Assembly: GCA_040954595.2 (NCBI GenBank)
Contig: CM082597.2
Span: 4,774,001 to 4,838,000 of the forward strand
DNA: 64,000 nucleotides
From: Balanoglossus misakiensis
Lineage: Eukaryota; Hemichordata
Reading direction: 5' to 3'
Shown: positions 22,443-34,974 of the stretch, piece after piece
Layout of the letters: each line of letters begins with the position of its first letter
How positions within the stretch are numbered: the first letter of the stretch is position 1
Made by a program: the position numbers and the translations under genes
Notes under the pieces: generated by a model
Database searches by the model: none
What the model saw: only the letters and a program-made list of their open reading frames with translations
Told to the model about the DNA's origin: nothing

Positions 22443-25400
22443 GCTTCATCAGTTTACACTATGTGGACAGGATGTTGTGAAATTGAACGTTTTTACGACA
22501 CAGGCGTGAAATCATCACCGGGAAGCAATTTCCAGAAAGAGATCCCATAAAATGTTACTTATGCCCTTGACATTTAAAAAAATATGGAAAGCTTATTTAC
22601 TCAGGCAATGATCATATTACCATGTCTTGTGTATACAGCGCCCATCCTATATGTACATATGACTGAAAAGGTTATGGATTTTGAATGTGGCACATTCTGT
22701 AGGCAATATAGGGTTATTTACAAAATACGGCGATGCATGAAGTGCTGTGTGTGTCATGTACTTGCCTCACGGGCGAAGGTCCGTACATAAACAATATTTT
22801 GTGTTCAACTCTTGTTATTCACATTCGTGTGTTTGTTGTTGATTTAACACTATTTTGAGTAGCTGAGGAAACACAGCTTTTTGGTGGCGGTGGGGTGTCT
22901 TATTATTGAATCTCTAAGGTCACTGAGCGGTCAATGCCGACCGTAATTGTGAGGACACAATGTGACACCGCCCACATTGCAACGTCAAAGCTACGTTTCC
23001 TAAAACCGAAGCAGTCAAGAAGTGATGCAAATTTATGCAAATGAAGTCTCATCCAGCTAAAATAGGATGCTTCATATGAAAGCTCCAGCCAAATTCAGGC
23101 CCAGCAAAACTTAGTAAATAAGGAGGAAACGTAATTTACAGTTAGTTCGTCACAGGCGATGATGTTAGGTGTACGATAACATTATTTACTATAAGATTAG
23201 TATTAGATCCGGTACTTAATCTGGCGAAATGGACACTTTCATTCAGAGAAGTTAAATACTGCTATTTTGATGACAACACAGAGTTCACCTTGCACCCAGC
23301 TGAGCGCATGATTCACCAAGTGCTGTCTATACCGAGTTTCCTTCTTGACATAAGACACCAATGTCTAACGGAACCAGTCTGTACAGATGCCTGTAATCTA
23401 AAATAAAGCTTTCGTGAAGGGTGACATAGGTCTAAGCTGTCTATTGCACAATAGAGACAGAACCTACGCTTGTCTCATCTTTCCTTAAAAGAGCAAAAAT
23501 TCTGAGTGACATTCGAAAACACTGTACAGCCTTTGCTCAATCGCTTGCGCTTTACCCTTTATGAAACAAACTTCTCAATAAAACATTGCGCCACGACCCG
23601 GGGCTATCTATGAATAAATCTCACTAGTTATGGCGGGTTTTACTTTTGTAAAGACACAGAGAAGCCTGCAATGCATATGTAACGCGTCTTAAATTTCTCT
23701 TAAGTATGCATCATGTGGGATTACACTCTGTCGACCCATGGAAACAGAATTGTAAGACAGAATCTTCTTTTGTCGGCAGGTAGCTCATGGTAATGTTATC
23801 GCGCCTTCGTTTTATCGCGAAAATGAGAGTGGGAATGTTTAATCGTACATACCAACCTTCACATCAGTCAAGGTCACCCAGAGTCGGTTGGTTATATCGC
23901 ACCTTACTGAGTTAAAATTTTAAGTTTAAAAGGTCCATCGTTTGCTCGTGCTAAAGATATCTCTGCTTTTAGACTGTAGTGAGAACGTATGCATTGGATT
24001 GGCACACAAGTATACTACGTGATGTACAATATATCTCAAACCATACATAGATACTTTAACTGTCTTGTCCAAGCAGCCTTGCTCTTCAAAAATGCGCAGA
24101 TGTACAGAAAATGGCGGCGCAAGAACATAATTACACCGGTGCACAAATGATGGGCCTATATTAAGTATAAGTTTTTCCAGACTGGTTTATCTACAAGTCT
24201 CTATAGCTGTGCTTGACAAGTAGCTGTCGGCGTCACGTATCATGCAAATCACAGGCATGGACGTAACTCATAGAGTTTTACTACAAGATCCTCACCACGT
24301 AATTGGACGTTAAATTATCCACTGGCGATTAGTATTAATCTTCATAACTTCTCCTTCGCGCCCGGCCGTATACTGTTCAGACAGTAATAATGTTCATATT
24401 TATGCCGTGCGGCAGAGCGGCATATATCACCTTACGTAAAGCTAGTCTCAGGCTGCGATTTGGATTTGCAAGGAATGTATATGAATTTTTAATACAGAGA
24501 GAGAGCTGTCTGAACTTTGACATCTTTGCTTGGATTTTCCTCCTTTACCTTTCACTGCAAAATGTCACTTTTTCCATATTTCTTGTTACCCAACCTCTAG
24601 TATTGTAAGATCAATATGTGGGCGAGGTGCTATATGAGCTTCAATGACTGTGGCTGTTAATGCCATATTACAAGAGATCACAATGGATGAAGATTTAGTT
24701 CCATCTTCTCCCTACTGTGTCTGGGAAGTTTCTCATGGCTTATCTACACATTTCCACAGAGACTGCCATATTTGAGAGGCACACACATTTATCTTGTTCA
24801 ACTTTTTCAGGCATTCGCAGTCCGTCGTATCTGTAAACGAATGCCTCAGTGAATACATCTCTGTGAACCAGTTTTAGTTCAAAATTGTCCTGAAAATGGT
24901 GCCAAAAAATTGCGTTTAATGTACGGAAACCAAACCCACGCAATTTATTCATTCGCATCATTATCTTATAAATGTTAAAAAAGAAATGAAACGACGGCTG
25001 CCATTATTAATATCCTCCTCATATGCTTTTATTGCTCTTCCATGATTTCCCTCAACACAAGGGGATATTAGGTCTTCAAAAAATGCCAACTTCGCCGGTG
25101 ACAGCTGCAAGTCGACTTTCTCCGCAGGGATGGGGGCACCGCTTAGCTAAGATATACCTGTCACTACTGATGTATCGCCCCCAGGTAAATCAAACTCACC
25201 CGCGAGTGCTCATCGTGATCAGACTCAAAAAGACACCTCCCGCTTACCCGAGCGATAATCGTTTCGCCTTGCCAAGTGCGATTTCGCCAAGCCATCGAAA
25301 AAATACAATTCTGAATGATCATTAGCAAATCTGACAGCAACCGACTGTGTTTGAATAGGTCCTATTTCAGTATTTATGCAGGATCTCCTCCGTCAGAGAT

Positions 25401-25581
25401 ATTTTTCAAGATTAAACCATTATCGATACTGACGAGCGAAACGAGAAATAATTTGATGAATGACTAAATAAATGTACACTGCTTTCAAGATTTAATGTTT
25501 GATAATTGATGACAGTAGATATGCCTGTCTTGGCTAGGCATAACCGAAACACCGTACCAATCCGAGTACGTGAGTTGATAC
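22443..25581. other. AT-rich region without recognised genes
   Basis: No exon could be supported. A YY1-like AAAATGGCGGCGC lies at 24108-24120 and an imperfect hairpin at 23437-23460. A polypeptide-like frame at 25023-25325 shows no domain. Confidence 0.5.
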
Positions 25582-25694
25582 AAGGGAGCTTTCAGCTATT
25601 ATGAGGGGTGGGTCAGGGGAAATTTTGTCATGTAAAGTGTGACTCTCTCCCTATTTCAACCGGCCCACCCCCTCATATAAACTGAAAGCTCCCT
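25582..25694. mobile_element. Short inverted-repeat MITE-like element (~113 bp)
   Basis: The left arm AGGGAGCTTTCAG...ATGAGGGGTGGG pairs with the right arm CCCACCCCCTCAT...ACTGAAAGCTCCCT, giving a near-complete hairpin around a ~50-base centre. There is no coding capacity. The G-rich arm and AGGGA terminus resemble the elements at 11.8 and 31.6 kb. Confidence 0.75.
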
Positions 25695-26474
25695 AATCAC
25701 ACGCCAGGGAAGAAGAGATTGTGTGAATTGCCATTGATTTTGATCAACTAATAATTATTGTTCGTAACTTTATGGCCCTGCTTTGCCCTCCGTGGGAAAA
25801 AGGTGAAAGTACAACACCGAGATAATCGTTTTGTCTGCGCGACTACGAAACGCTGTCGCAATACTGATACTTGATGCGTTGCCATGATGGCATGAATATC
25901 AAAGACTGAACATAAAACGTAGTTAATACCAGCAAGAATTACATACAGGATATACCAGTATTATGAACAGAACGCAAACACTTTTGCATAGAATTCCAAG
26001 CGCCAAATGGAAGACAATCACTCATTCCTCACTCGGTTCTATGAATGAGCATTTAGATTTCAGTGCAAGGGATATGAGAATTTGACGCTGTGAGTTTCAC
26101 AAATAAATTTCCGTGGAATGTTGATTATAATATGGCGTCAAACCAGGTCCAATAATCACTGTCATTCAAGGTAAGCTAATTAACAAACAAACAAGCAAGC
26201 AAGCTTACATAGCGAAAAATGCAAGAGGCACACCTTCAACAACTGCTAAATGTGTGGTATGGGGGACATTATTAAATGCCCAATTTCACCGCTAGTTTAA
26301 AGATCACATAGAGACCAGTGACTAGCTTCATTTGTATGGCCACGATTCACTTCGCCAAACTATTACTGATCAGCCCAGGACGAGTAAACATCTCTATAAA
26401 ATCATTTTACCCCCTTCGGGCATAGTGATACTATAGTTTATCTCCCCATTCCCTGGTCCGCTGGGCACAGTATT

Positions 26475-26738
26475 GACATTGATTTTGTTGAAAATTGGAT
26501 TCAATCCGGGGGCATGAATCCATGTGTCAACTTGACAACAGCAATGGTTGTTGCACACACTATTTGGACAAATGGGAATACACCCAGAACTGTAGAACGC
26601 TATCGGGAGAAGAAGTAGAATTTTAAAACTAGAAAAGATTTGTTAATGCATACCACTGAAAATAGCCAAACGTTACAACACATACCTCTTTAAGTTACAA
26701 GAGCAATGTATGCTGACAAGCAAATGAGCATTTCAGCC
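26475..26738 (+). repeat. Dispersed direct repeat, copy A (pairs with 27491-27783)
   Basis: GACATTGATTTTG(T/G)TGAAAA opens both copies. Shared blocks then follow in the same order: ATGTGTCAACTTGAC, GCAATGGTTGTTG, ATTTGGACAAATGGGAATA, AATAGCCAAA(C/G)GTTACAACA, and TATGCTG(A/G)CAAG to GCATTTCAGC. The copy has no open frame. It could be a fragment of an older transposon or a segmental duplication. Confidence 0.85.
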
Positions 26739-27490
26739 TAAACCCAAGCCATTTTGAATTTCAAATTTGAGATAATTTTGCATAGGCCCTAATGACTGCC
26801 ACTTTTTATTCTCAATTTAAAGAGACAATAATCTAAAGTTGCCGTAAGCATAATATGAGAAAAAAATTAAGACCGGCGCATTCCACCTTAACTTGGAAAC
26901 TTGCCAAAACGAAAAGAACATGTTATGAGTATATTTAGCATGATATTATTTATGGGTCCCATCGCACCTGTCCCATTATGTTAATGTCAACCCTCTCATC
27001 TGTGTAAGGCTCTTTAGATGCCCAGACTTTACGACCATATGTTGTCTAAGACTCTGCAGAGAATATATAATAATAATTTATGACATCTGTGATCTGAGAA
27101 TAGACAGCAATATGCGCAGGACTGTCGACTTGTGACACACAAAGCAATAATTTCAGATTTGACAGAAGAGTATCTCTGATCGACCGTGAGATACTGATGA
27201 AGTCAACTGAAGCGTGTCACCCATCCAGTTCTGTTTTCTCTGATAAATGGCGTGCCGTGAGATCCATCACAACACCGTTTGCCTGGTATACATAGTTTTA
27301 AGCTATTCAGCCTGAAAACATTGTTAACGATACTTGGCTCTATTTTCATGTCACTGACCACTTGATTTGAACCCTCAGCCTGGTCAATATGGTTTTTCAG
27401 TATATTGGTTTATTTTTAGAAACTCTGAGAGCAGACATGATCACAAAATACCTTGTTTAACTTATGCATGCTTCCCTTGTGTGCACCACT

Positions 27491-27783
27491 GACATTGATT
27501 TTGGTGAAAATTGGATTCAGTCCTGCGGGCATGAAATCATGTGTCAACTTGACCATAGCAATGGTTGTTGAACACACAGGATATTTGGACAAATGGGAAT
27601 ATACCTGCAACACGCTACTGGGAGTATACGTAGACTTTCAAAAATAGAAAAGACTTGGTTATACATAATGCTGCAAATAGCCAAAGGTTACAACAAGTAC
27701 CCCTTTAAGTCACAATTGCAATCAATAACTAGACCAGCAGTAAAACCACACTGTATGCTGGCAAGTAAACAAGCATTTCAGCG
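27491..27783 (+). repeat. Dispersed direct repeat, copy B (pairs with 26475-26738)
   Basis: Same order of blocks as copy A, about 1 kb to its left, with small indels. The largest is an extra ~25 bases near 27720-27750 before TGTATGCTGGCAAG. Divergence looks like roughly 15-20 percent by eye, so the duplication is not recent. Confidence 0.85.
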
Positions 27784-28258
27784 TACAGTCCTATTTAGCG
27801 GAAGTCCCTTCGTATTCTGTTAATTGATGATTTTTTTGAGAAAAATAATATATCATTCATCATTACCATGTTAATAAACTCGATGCCCATGAGATATGAA
27901 TACTACATTCCTATACGTGGAAATAACATCGAAAAGGCCTTGTTTTTTGTTTATAGAATGTTGCAGCAAGCCTCCAGTGATTAAACATTGATGATACCAG
28001 TACATAATATTTACATACGGTATGATGATAGCATTTGGTGTGTACAGTAAATTAGTGAGTATATTTATAGTGAAGGTCAGTTTGAAAATTTATGCAAATT
28101 GGGTTTCGTTGATTTATAGTAATTAAGGGAGTCGTAAAATAACACAATTCGGTATTCTAACTCAATTCGTGATCACACATGAGTTGCTTTGAATCTCATA
28201 AAAAGTTGTGGATATTAAGGTAGCGCCTTTTGATGATGCCGCTGTCGACAAGTAAATA

Positions 28259-28465
28259 CTGTAAACAGGTTATTTTCGCGAGCAATAAATTTTCGCCAAA
28301 TACGCGAGAGCCAAAAAACGTAAAATAAAAAGTCGTGTAAAATGTTTTTCGGAGATAACGACGTAGTAAATGAAATAAGAGAACGTGAAAATTAATCCTC
28401 GCGAAACAGTTGCCGCTTTTGATACCGCGAAAAATTTCCTGTCGCGAAAATAACCCGTTTTACAG
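28259..28465. mobile_element. MITE with TATTTTCGCG terminal inverted repeats, TA-flanked (~207 bp)
   Basis: The left terminus CTGTAAACAGGTTATTTTCG (continuing CGA) matches the reverse complement of the right terminus TCGCGAAAATAACCCGTTTT (continuing ACAG). A TA dinucleotide flanks each end, consistent with a TA target-site duplication as in Tc1/mariner-type mobilisation. The interior is AT-rich with several CGCGA/TTCGC words and no ORF. Elements with this type of end are widespread in marine invertebrate genomes. Confidence 0.85.
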
Positions 28466-28749
28466 TATAGTTAAATGAGGTAGTGCTGAGCAGGGCATAC
28501 ATCACCCGCTATTGGTCCTTGAGGAAACAGTCATAATTAGAGCCAGGCGATTCTTGTGACAAGTTCTATGGTTGTGTGTCCTCTCGATCATGTGATTGAC
28601 GACAATACAGGTGAGGCTTGTTACTGAAAACACGTGTGAACAATAACAATTGATCAATTAATACAGGTATAGAGGCAATGCGAATTTTTGCCGTTAAACT
28701 CAAACATGTTTTTTATCTGTGAAGCAGTTCAGAAGTTCACAGCATTGAC

Positions 28750-28870
28750 AGCAAATTATCTACTTTTTCGATGAACCCGCACAACCGCGACACTTTCCAC
28801 ATACCCCGGGTGCTTTGCACGGCGTGACCGCGCCAAAACTAGTACCCCGCTAATGAGCAAGGCAAATTGA
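28750..28870. promoter_or_regulatory. CpG-rich patch
   Basis: About 120 bases with many CpG (CCGCACAACCGCGACAC, GCACGGCGTGACCGCGCC) in AT-rich surroundings. No exon or specific motif was recognised. Confidence 0.2.
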
Positions 28871-29043
28871 ATCCTGTGACAGCTGTTATAGTGCTTTCAA
28901 GTTTGTTTTTTGCCCTTCAGTGAGTTACACTAAATTGTCTGACTGTTCGACCTGCTATGGCTTGCGTGAGTAAAGTACAAAATAACAGCGGATGTGGTTT
29001 GAGGATGCTGTGCAGGCGTACACTGATTCAAACAGGTCGATGG

Positions 29044-29368
29044 GAGGAAGAAAGGTATTTTGGTATCGAAAATGTAACTAAAACTGGAAAGCAATTTTGC
29101 TGATACATTTTATGTTTAATGGCTTTGGTGATATTGAAGATTGCCAACTACACTGTTACTAGGCCGACAGGAACCTGACTATTTGTCTTTTGGAAGGGTC
29201 GTATATTGTTGGGAAAAAGAAAGGTATTTTGGTGTCGAAAATGTAACTAAAACTGAACAAAGAACAATTGCTAATATATTTTATGTTTAATGGCTTTGAT
29301 GATATTGAAGATTGCCAACTATACTGTTACTAGGCTGACAGGAATCTGACTATTTGTCTTTTGGAAGA
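29044..29368 (+). repeat. Tandem duplication, two ~150-bp copies, ~170-bp period
   Basis: Copy one starts near 29044 and copy two near 29214. AAAGGTATTTTGGT occurs at 29051 and 29220. TATCG or TGTCG, AAAATGTAACTAAAACTG, TTTTATGTTTAATGGCTTTG, ATATTGAAGATTGCCAACTA and CTATTTGTCTTTTGGAAG are kept in both. The copies are well matched, suggesting a fairly recent event. No coding potential was recognised. Confidence 0.9.
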
Positions 29369-29477
29369 GAGGTATTAGTACAGGGCAAGGTGTTGACAGG
29401 AAAACTGTGTTGATGATACCTTGTTATCGCGCGCTTTTCCTCTGGCGCGGATTTCAAGAGGGCGGACGTGATCGTTA

Positions 29478-29487
29478 GCGCATGCGC
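29478..29487. promoter_or_regulatory. NRF1-type palindrome in CpG-rich patch
   Basis: GCGCATGCGC is the NRF1 core palindrome. It lies in a CpG-rich stretch (29420-29510) with further GCGCGC and GGCGCGG words, so a promoter is plausible. No exon was recognised. Confidence 0.5.
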
Positions 29488-29867
29488 AGTCAGTCGTCGG
29501 AAGCTTGGCACTTCACAAAGATAACACATTCCCTCGACAAAGAAACCCTAAAAGCAACAGATAATGCTCCCACCAGAGTGTTCCTTCTCAAAGTTCGTCA
29601 TCTGGGCAACCTAAGAGGATTTCACCGATGAAAGCCTGTAAGAGGCTTAAAGCTAATATGCTTGGATGCTGAGAGGGCACGAACAACACACAATCGGGCG
29701 TATCATTAGCAGGAACCGGAAGTGAAATGGGTGCCTCAAAACTTTCAAAACATATGCCCTGTGCGTCACGAGTTTTGTAATTATCTGATTCTTTTGAAAT
29801 AATCATTAATAAATCCAGAAATCAGTCATCGTAAGTTGTTCTTGTATTATTCTGGATAATGAGGTAA

Positions 29868-29916
29868 GTGTATGTATGTATGTATGTATGTATGTATGTA
29901 TGTATGTATGTATGTA

Positions 29917-29994
<78 letters not shown>

Positions 29995-30034
29995 CATGTA
30001 TGTATGTATGTACCCGGTATGTATGTATGTATGT
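29868..30034. repeat. Compound microsatellite (TATG)n(TG)n(TATG)n
   Basis: About 50 bases of TATG repeats, then about 58 bases of pure TG, then TATG repeats again, interrupted by GCATG and by ACCCGG. The long MYVC/CVCV- and HTHT-type frames it produces on both strands are not genes. Confidence 0.98.
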
Positions 30035-31593
30035 CAAATCAGCTGCAGGGATAGGTGGCATCTTTGCCTTTTTCCTTGGTCCCTGCTGTGATGCATGCTG
30101 CCGCCTCGCTTCATATAAACAACTGCAAGTCATGCCAATAAGCTCAATTCTTAGATCAGGAAAATGAAGACGAGGTCGAAATAGAAGAACAAGTAGGAAA
30201 TGAACCTCAGCTGTCAGCGAGGAAGAAATGAAATGTTAAGTTAACGTTTCATTTAATTTCCCGAATGTAAGTCGAAAAATATGTCCAACTAATTTCGGGT
30301 GGGTACGATTATATACCGTTGCTTCCTGGTAACACGATACTCACCCACTACCGTACTTGCTGTCCACTTGTTCGTGCGCATTGCATTTATCCTCACAATG
30401 ACAAGATTGCTGAGAAGAACAATGCAGACAGAAAGACAAAAATGGGGATATAACAGAAACATACATACACACATACAAATGTACATGTACAGTACCATTT
30501 TAACGGGACCCTGTGAAACATCTGATCTGTGTATCTTATGAAGATCACATATTAAGCCAGAGAATGAATAAAGGTGTCCACCACAGCGCCGCAATGATGC
30601 CAGTGATGGTAGAAAGCAAAACATTAACTACCCTGAAATATATTTGATAAATAAAACGGTTGACAGCTAATTTATTTCTGTGAGCGTAATTTTATAAAAT
30701 GATGAAGGCCGGTGTGATAATCAGGTTATTGTATTGTCGCGAAAACCTACATATGTCGGACCTAACGTCAAATTACGTAATGTCACGTCACCCGCATCAA
30801 CCAGTCAATATTGTAGAGTAGTAAGCACGGAATCTGATTAAGGTGCAATTAATTCAATGAAAACCTGAGGCGCGTGTGATAAAATCGAGCTATAATGCAG
30901 CTATATTATGAGTTTTAATCAGTGAATATTTCACCTGTACGTCTAGAATATCCATGACACGTATACAGGCAAGAAAATGGCAGAACTTGGCATTTCAAAA
31001 CTTGGTTTCTGTGAAGTCCATAATTATGATATTTACCTATCGCTACAGAGCTTTATGCGTAAATGCATACAGCAGTAGAAAATATCTGACAGAGGGTGGG
31101 TATGACGAACATAAGGGCTCTTAGTTTTCTTTGGTATTTTGTGCCTGTCAATATTCACGACGATCGCCTGCTCCATCCGTGTTTTGTCGGATACACGTTT
31201 AACTCAGTGTAATTTGATCTAGACCAAAGAGTGATAGTTTTATTATTTTAATTACCCGCATCCCAGACTCCTTTTTAATCACTCGACATTAAGAATAAAT
31301 TGACAGGGATTACCATGGTTACTAGTAGGCTATCACAAGAATAGGCGCCTTGTTCCAGCCTCCTGTTGTAGTGTTTACAATTGGCTTATTCCGGGGAAAC
31401 GTGAACAACGAAAAAATGCTATATTAAAGAGAAATGCAATAGGCCTCATCAGGTGATCTTACGTTAATGGTTGGCTAGATTTAAGGTTGACGCAATATGC
31501 TGGCATGAAACTTCACTGTATTAGACGCCCAGTATAGTACTGACGCCGGAAAATTCCACCATCAATTAAAACCATGGGCTATTTTGATAAGCT
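30035..31593. other. AT-rich region without recognised genes
   Basis: Short frames only. It contains the cluster of ACGT bZIP cores around 30765-30795. Confidence 0.5.
30773..30780. promoter_or_regulatory. PAR-bZIP/C-EBP palindrome TTACGTAA
   Basis: Perfect TTACGTAA followed by TGTCACGTCAC, another bZIP-like word, and preceded by AACGTCA. This makes a small cluster of three ACGT cores in 25 bp. Confidence 0.35.
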
Positions 31594-31796
31594 AAGGGAC
31601 CGGTCAGTTTCTTCAGCCGGGTGGGGGGGGGGGGGGTGGTGGATTCTATTTTGTGGATATCAAAAAGTGACTGACCCCTCCTATTAAAAATTGAAAAGTG
31701 GGTGACTCCACAGTGCCCCCCTCCATCACCCTATTACAAAACAGACTGACCTCCCCATGAATCAACCCCCCGGCCGAAGAAATTGACCAGTCCCTA
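31594..31796. mobile_element. Inverted-repeat MITE-like element (~200 bp)
   Basis: The left end AAGGGACCGGTCAGTTTCTT with CAGCCGGGTGGG pairs with the right end CCCCCCGGCCGAAGAAATTG with ACCAGTCCCT. The interior holds a G14 run and repeated GTGACT-type words, with no coding capacity. The termini share the AGGGA(C/G) start and G-rich subterminal region with the 25.6 kb element. Confidence 0.75.
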
Positions 31797-31859
31797 ATCT
31801 GCATGGTCGTTCTCATGCATCGCCCAGACACAATTGCATAACCGGGTGATGTCGCTATG

Positions 31860-32660
31860 GCATTTTTTGCAACTCCGAAAAATCGCGCACATCATAGCCG
31901 TCTAGTAGGATATGGCTATCGTTGACAACAGCAGCGGTGTATCGCTTTCCACAGCGCTGTGTTTGCCAAGCCGGCTATAAATGATCGCTGTACGTTCACT
32001 GCGAGACAAAGTTTGTTTGCTGCCCCGTGCGCATTTCCCGCTCGGCGACTTTATTATTCAGACTACACGCATCTGTGACTGGCCATAAAGCGATCGTTAA
32101 AAAGCACTCGGGTGATAAATTAACGCGAGACGCGGGTCTGGAGAACATGACGACCCATGTCATGCAACAGCAAACTTGCGAATGCGGTTACGTTGCCATT
32201 TATCAAATGTTCTGACATCCTAGTGATTAACATGCAGTATTGAAAATTCACAAAGGCTCTGAGTTTCGCGATGCACAATGCAGCCATATTTAAGCCCTGA
32301 CAGCAGTTCTGTATTGAAACAGATGCACGTTGTGAGCTCTGTCATACATAATGGCTCCAGTGTTATTTTTTGGCCGCATCTGACACAGAACACAGGCGCC
32401 TTATGTGACCCACATTCGCGGTAGGTTTTGTTATGTACGCTGTGTTTTTCCCATGGTTTGAGAGACTAGCAATTACATCATGCCTGGATAGTACAGTCCG
32501 CCGCCACTCCCTGCCTGGAGTACAGTTGTCGGCTCACTGAAGCGTACAGCAAAGACAACCGGTGCCCTCAATTAGTGTCTTCAATCGCCGCCTCGCTTTT
32601 TCTCTGAACTCCCGGCTCACGACTTCCGGCGCACCACAAGGTGACATTGTACTAATAATA
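31860..32660. promoter_or_regulatory. CpG-richer, promoter-like region with TATA-type and ETS motifs
   Basis: CpG frequency is clearly raised. GGCTATAAATG at ~31973 is a TATA-like box with room for a start site ~30 bp right. CTTCCGGCGC near 32627 is an ETS-type core. Frames inside are short and show no domain. Direction and gene are unknown. Confidence 0.3.
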
Positions 32661-34164
32661 GTTTGTACTTTTAAATGAGCTACTCGCCAAGGACTACTCT
32701 AGGCAAAAGAAACATGTACGGCACAGGAAACGTGCTTGCTTTATTGGATGAAAAAAAATAAACGGCATAGAAGCCAACTCTCTCTCTACTTTAATAGTAA
32801 AGTTAAATATACTACTCTATGTACCAATTAACTGATTTTGGATTCGCATCTGAATGATTCCGCTCGGTAACATTTTCTGAATACTGATGAAACTTACACA
32901 TACATACTCGTAGTTTCTTGTACATTATACTTTTTTGTTGTACTGCAGTACTACTGCAGCAGAAAATAGACACGGTGCATCTCGTAAAAAATGACTTATG
33001 CCCAGCACAGACACCGGGCGGAGGTCATGGGAGTTCTATTATTACCGCATATATTCCCTCATATTCCCAATACGTGGAAACACTGCATAATTTCTAGTTG
33101 AAACGTATGTATTGACAAGTATTGGTAAAAGGCGAAGGTGGGGTTAACTTACTTACAAGAGGACACACAAGGTGAAATATACATTATGTATCGTCTCATT
33201 TGTAAGTTGTACTTGTATTACCTTGCTCAAAGAAAGATTATCTGAACACGGGTCAATTATATGAATACAACATCACCGTGAAGCAAATATGACAGCAAAA
33301 GCTACCAAAAGAAGGAATTATTTACGGAGATGCAATCGCCACGTTGACTGACTTTGTTATCATACGGTATATTCAGCGATGTTAATCCGTGAGAGAAATG
33401 GAAATGTATGGGAATAATAGTTAACCGTATCGGAGGTGAAATGAGCTGCCGTAATTCAAGCTATGACAGCTGTGCTAGAATAAACAGTACCTGGTCATTA
33501 CAGAACACATTTGCTGGTTATCCCTTCAGTGAAACATTACTTCAATTTGTCTTCAATTTGCAAATTGACTGATAGGTTGGTTTCTAAACCACACTCATAG
33601 TTCTCAATAAAGGTAAGAACATTAGGTATTATTGGAATATGCCGGTTAAGTCATGGTCCATTTGGAAAGACATAAAGATATAGGGACAGACAGAAAATCT
33701 GAGATTATCTAAATGTGGACATGCATGCATTTGTGCACATAGGTAGGCAAGTAGGTGTGGACAGAGACAGACAGAGATAGATAGACAGAATGGCACTGGT
33801 GAGGTTATTATTGTTATTGATGTATAAGAGACAATAAATAATATGTTTGATGCAATGATGAGAAACGTGGCAATCTTGCAGGGATGTCCCATGCTGACAG
33901 ACAGAACAATATGTTACGTCGTCATAGCAACTTGACTGATAGTTGAATTAAATGAGAGAAGCCCAAATTGAGTCCGTTGAGATTAGCGAGGGTTTAGAAT
34001 TTTCAGGCCAAGTACTATGGCAAATGTATTACTCGTGCAAACTGACTCCAAGTCAAGTGTTTGCGAAGGCAGGCATACAACTAGACGTGTGTGATGAGTA
34101 TATACATTCGCGGTGTACGCGTACTTTAGATACCTTGTCAGAATTCTAAACACACATCCGCCCT

Positions 34165-34280
34165 TCCGATTGGTAATAAACTACCCGAGTCATTCACTCA
34201 CAAAGGCAAACGTCAATCACGATTTTCAACAGTCAGGGTGGCAGACGATAATTTGTGCAGTCGCCGCCGCCATCTTGGTG
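34165..34280. promoter_or_regulatory. Promoter-like pair: inverted CCAAT box and YY1 motif
   Basis: TTCCGATTGG (inverted CCAAT) near 34165 and GCCGCCATCTTGG (YY1 core, reverse orientation) at 34266-34278, 100 bp apart. This spacing is typical of TATA-less promoters. No adjacent gene was recognised. Confidence 0.3.
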
Positions 34281-34928
34281 GTATTTACTAAAGCCTGCTT
34301 ACACACAGCTTCACAATAAGGGTACACAGGTGGTTGTGTCGTGTCGTACAAATCAGCGCTGTGTCAACCGGTTGAAAGACGGCCATCTCGGGTTTATCAG
34401 TGAAACATCTCCTCGGCAGGAAATTGAAACTCAAAATACAAAATAAACCGACGTGTCACACAATGGCCGAATGCAATCAAGGCACGACGGATAACCCATC
34501 CATCACCGTTATCTCTCCATCGCATCCAATGCAATCGATTGGGATATTTTTCTGAGGAATTTTCAATTGAGCAAATTTGACAATAAAATATCCGAGAAAG
34601 GAAAATCACGCTGGCTGCAGTGACCTGAGATAAGTGATCAATAAATGTTGATTGTTTGTTTGGTCTTTTTTGTTATCCAAGCAAGCAAAGGCTAGTAATT
34701 GCCTTTTCCGATCAATGACATTCAATGTAATGTGTCAACAAACTCGTTGAAGAAGAGGCAACTTATTGCCGTGATTCCCGTGGGAGGGGGTTAGTTCTGT
34801 CTATGTTACCACAACTTTCTTCAAAATGATGTGTTAATTGTTTATGCAATACTGTCAGATTTCATATGCAAGGTTTTGCTCCCCATAAGGACAATTATGG
34901 CTATTAAGTTCTCATGGTTTCTTGTGTC

Positions 34929-34930
<2 letters not shown>

Positions 34931-34960
<30 letters not shown>

Positions 34961-34974
34961 CCAACATCATCATT
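34931..34974. repeat. (ATC)n microsatellite
   Basis: Eleven or more CAT/ATC units in a row with a late ACC/AAC interruption. Confidence 0.97.

Noticed and set aside
28478-28486. TGAGGTAG, the let-7 seed
   Set aside because: The rest of the mature sequence does not match and no hairpin partner is present.
29806-30167. Long Met-Tyr-Val-Cys and His-Thr repeat proteins on both strands
   Set aside because: Translation products of the TATG/TG microsatellite.
33788-33800. AATGGCACTGG, matching the 5' end of miR-263/183-type microRNAs
   Set aside because: No complementary arm in the flanks to form a precursor hairpin; the surroundings are GACA/GATA low-complexity DNA.
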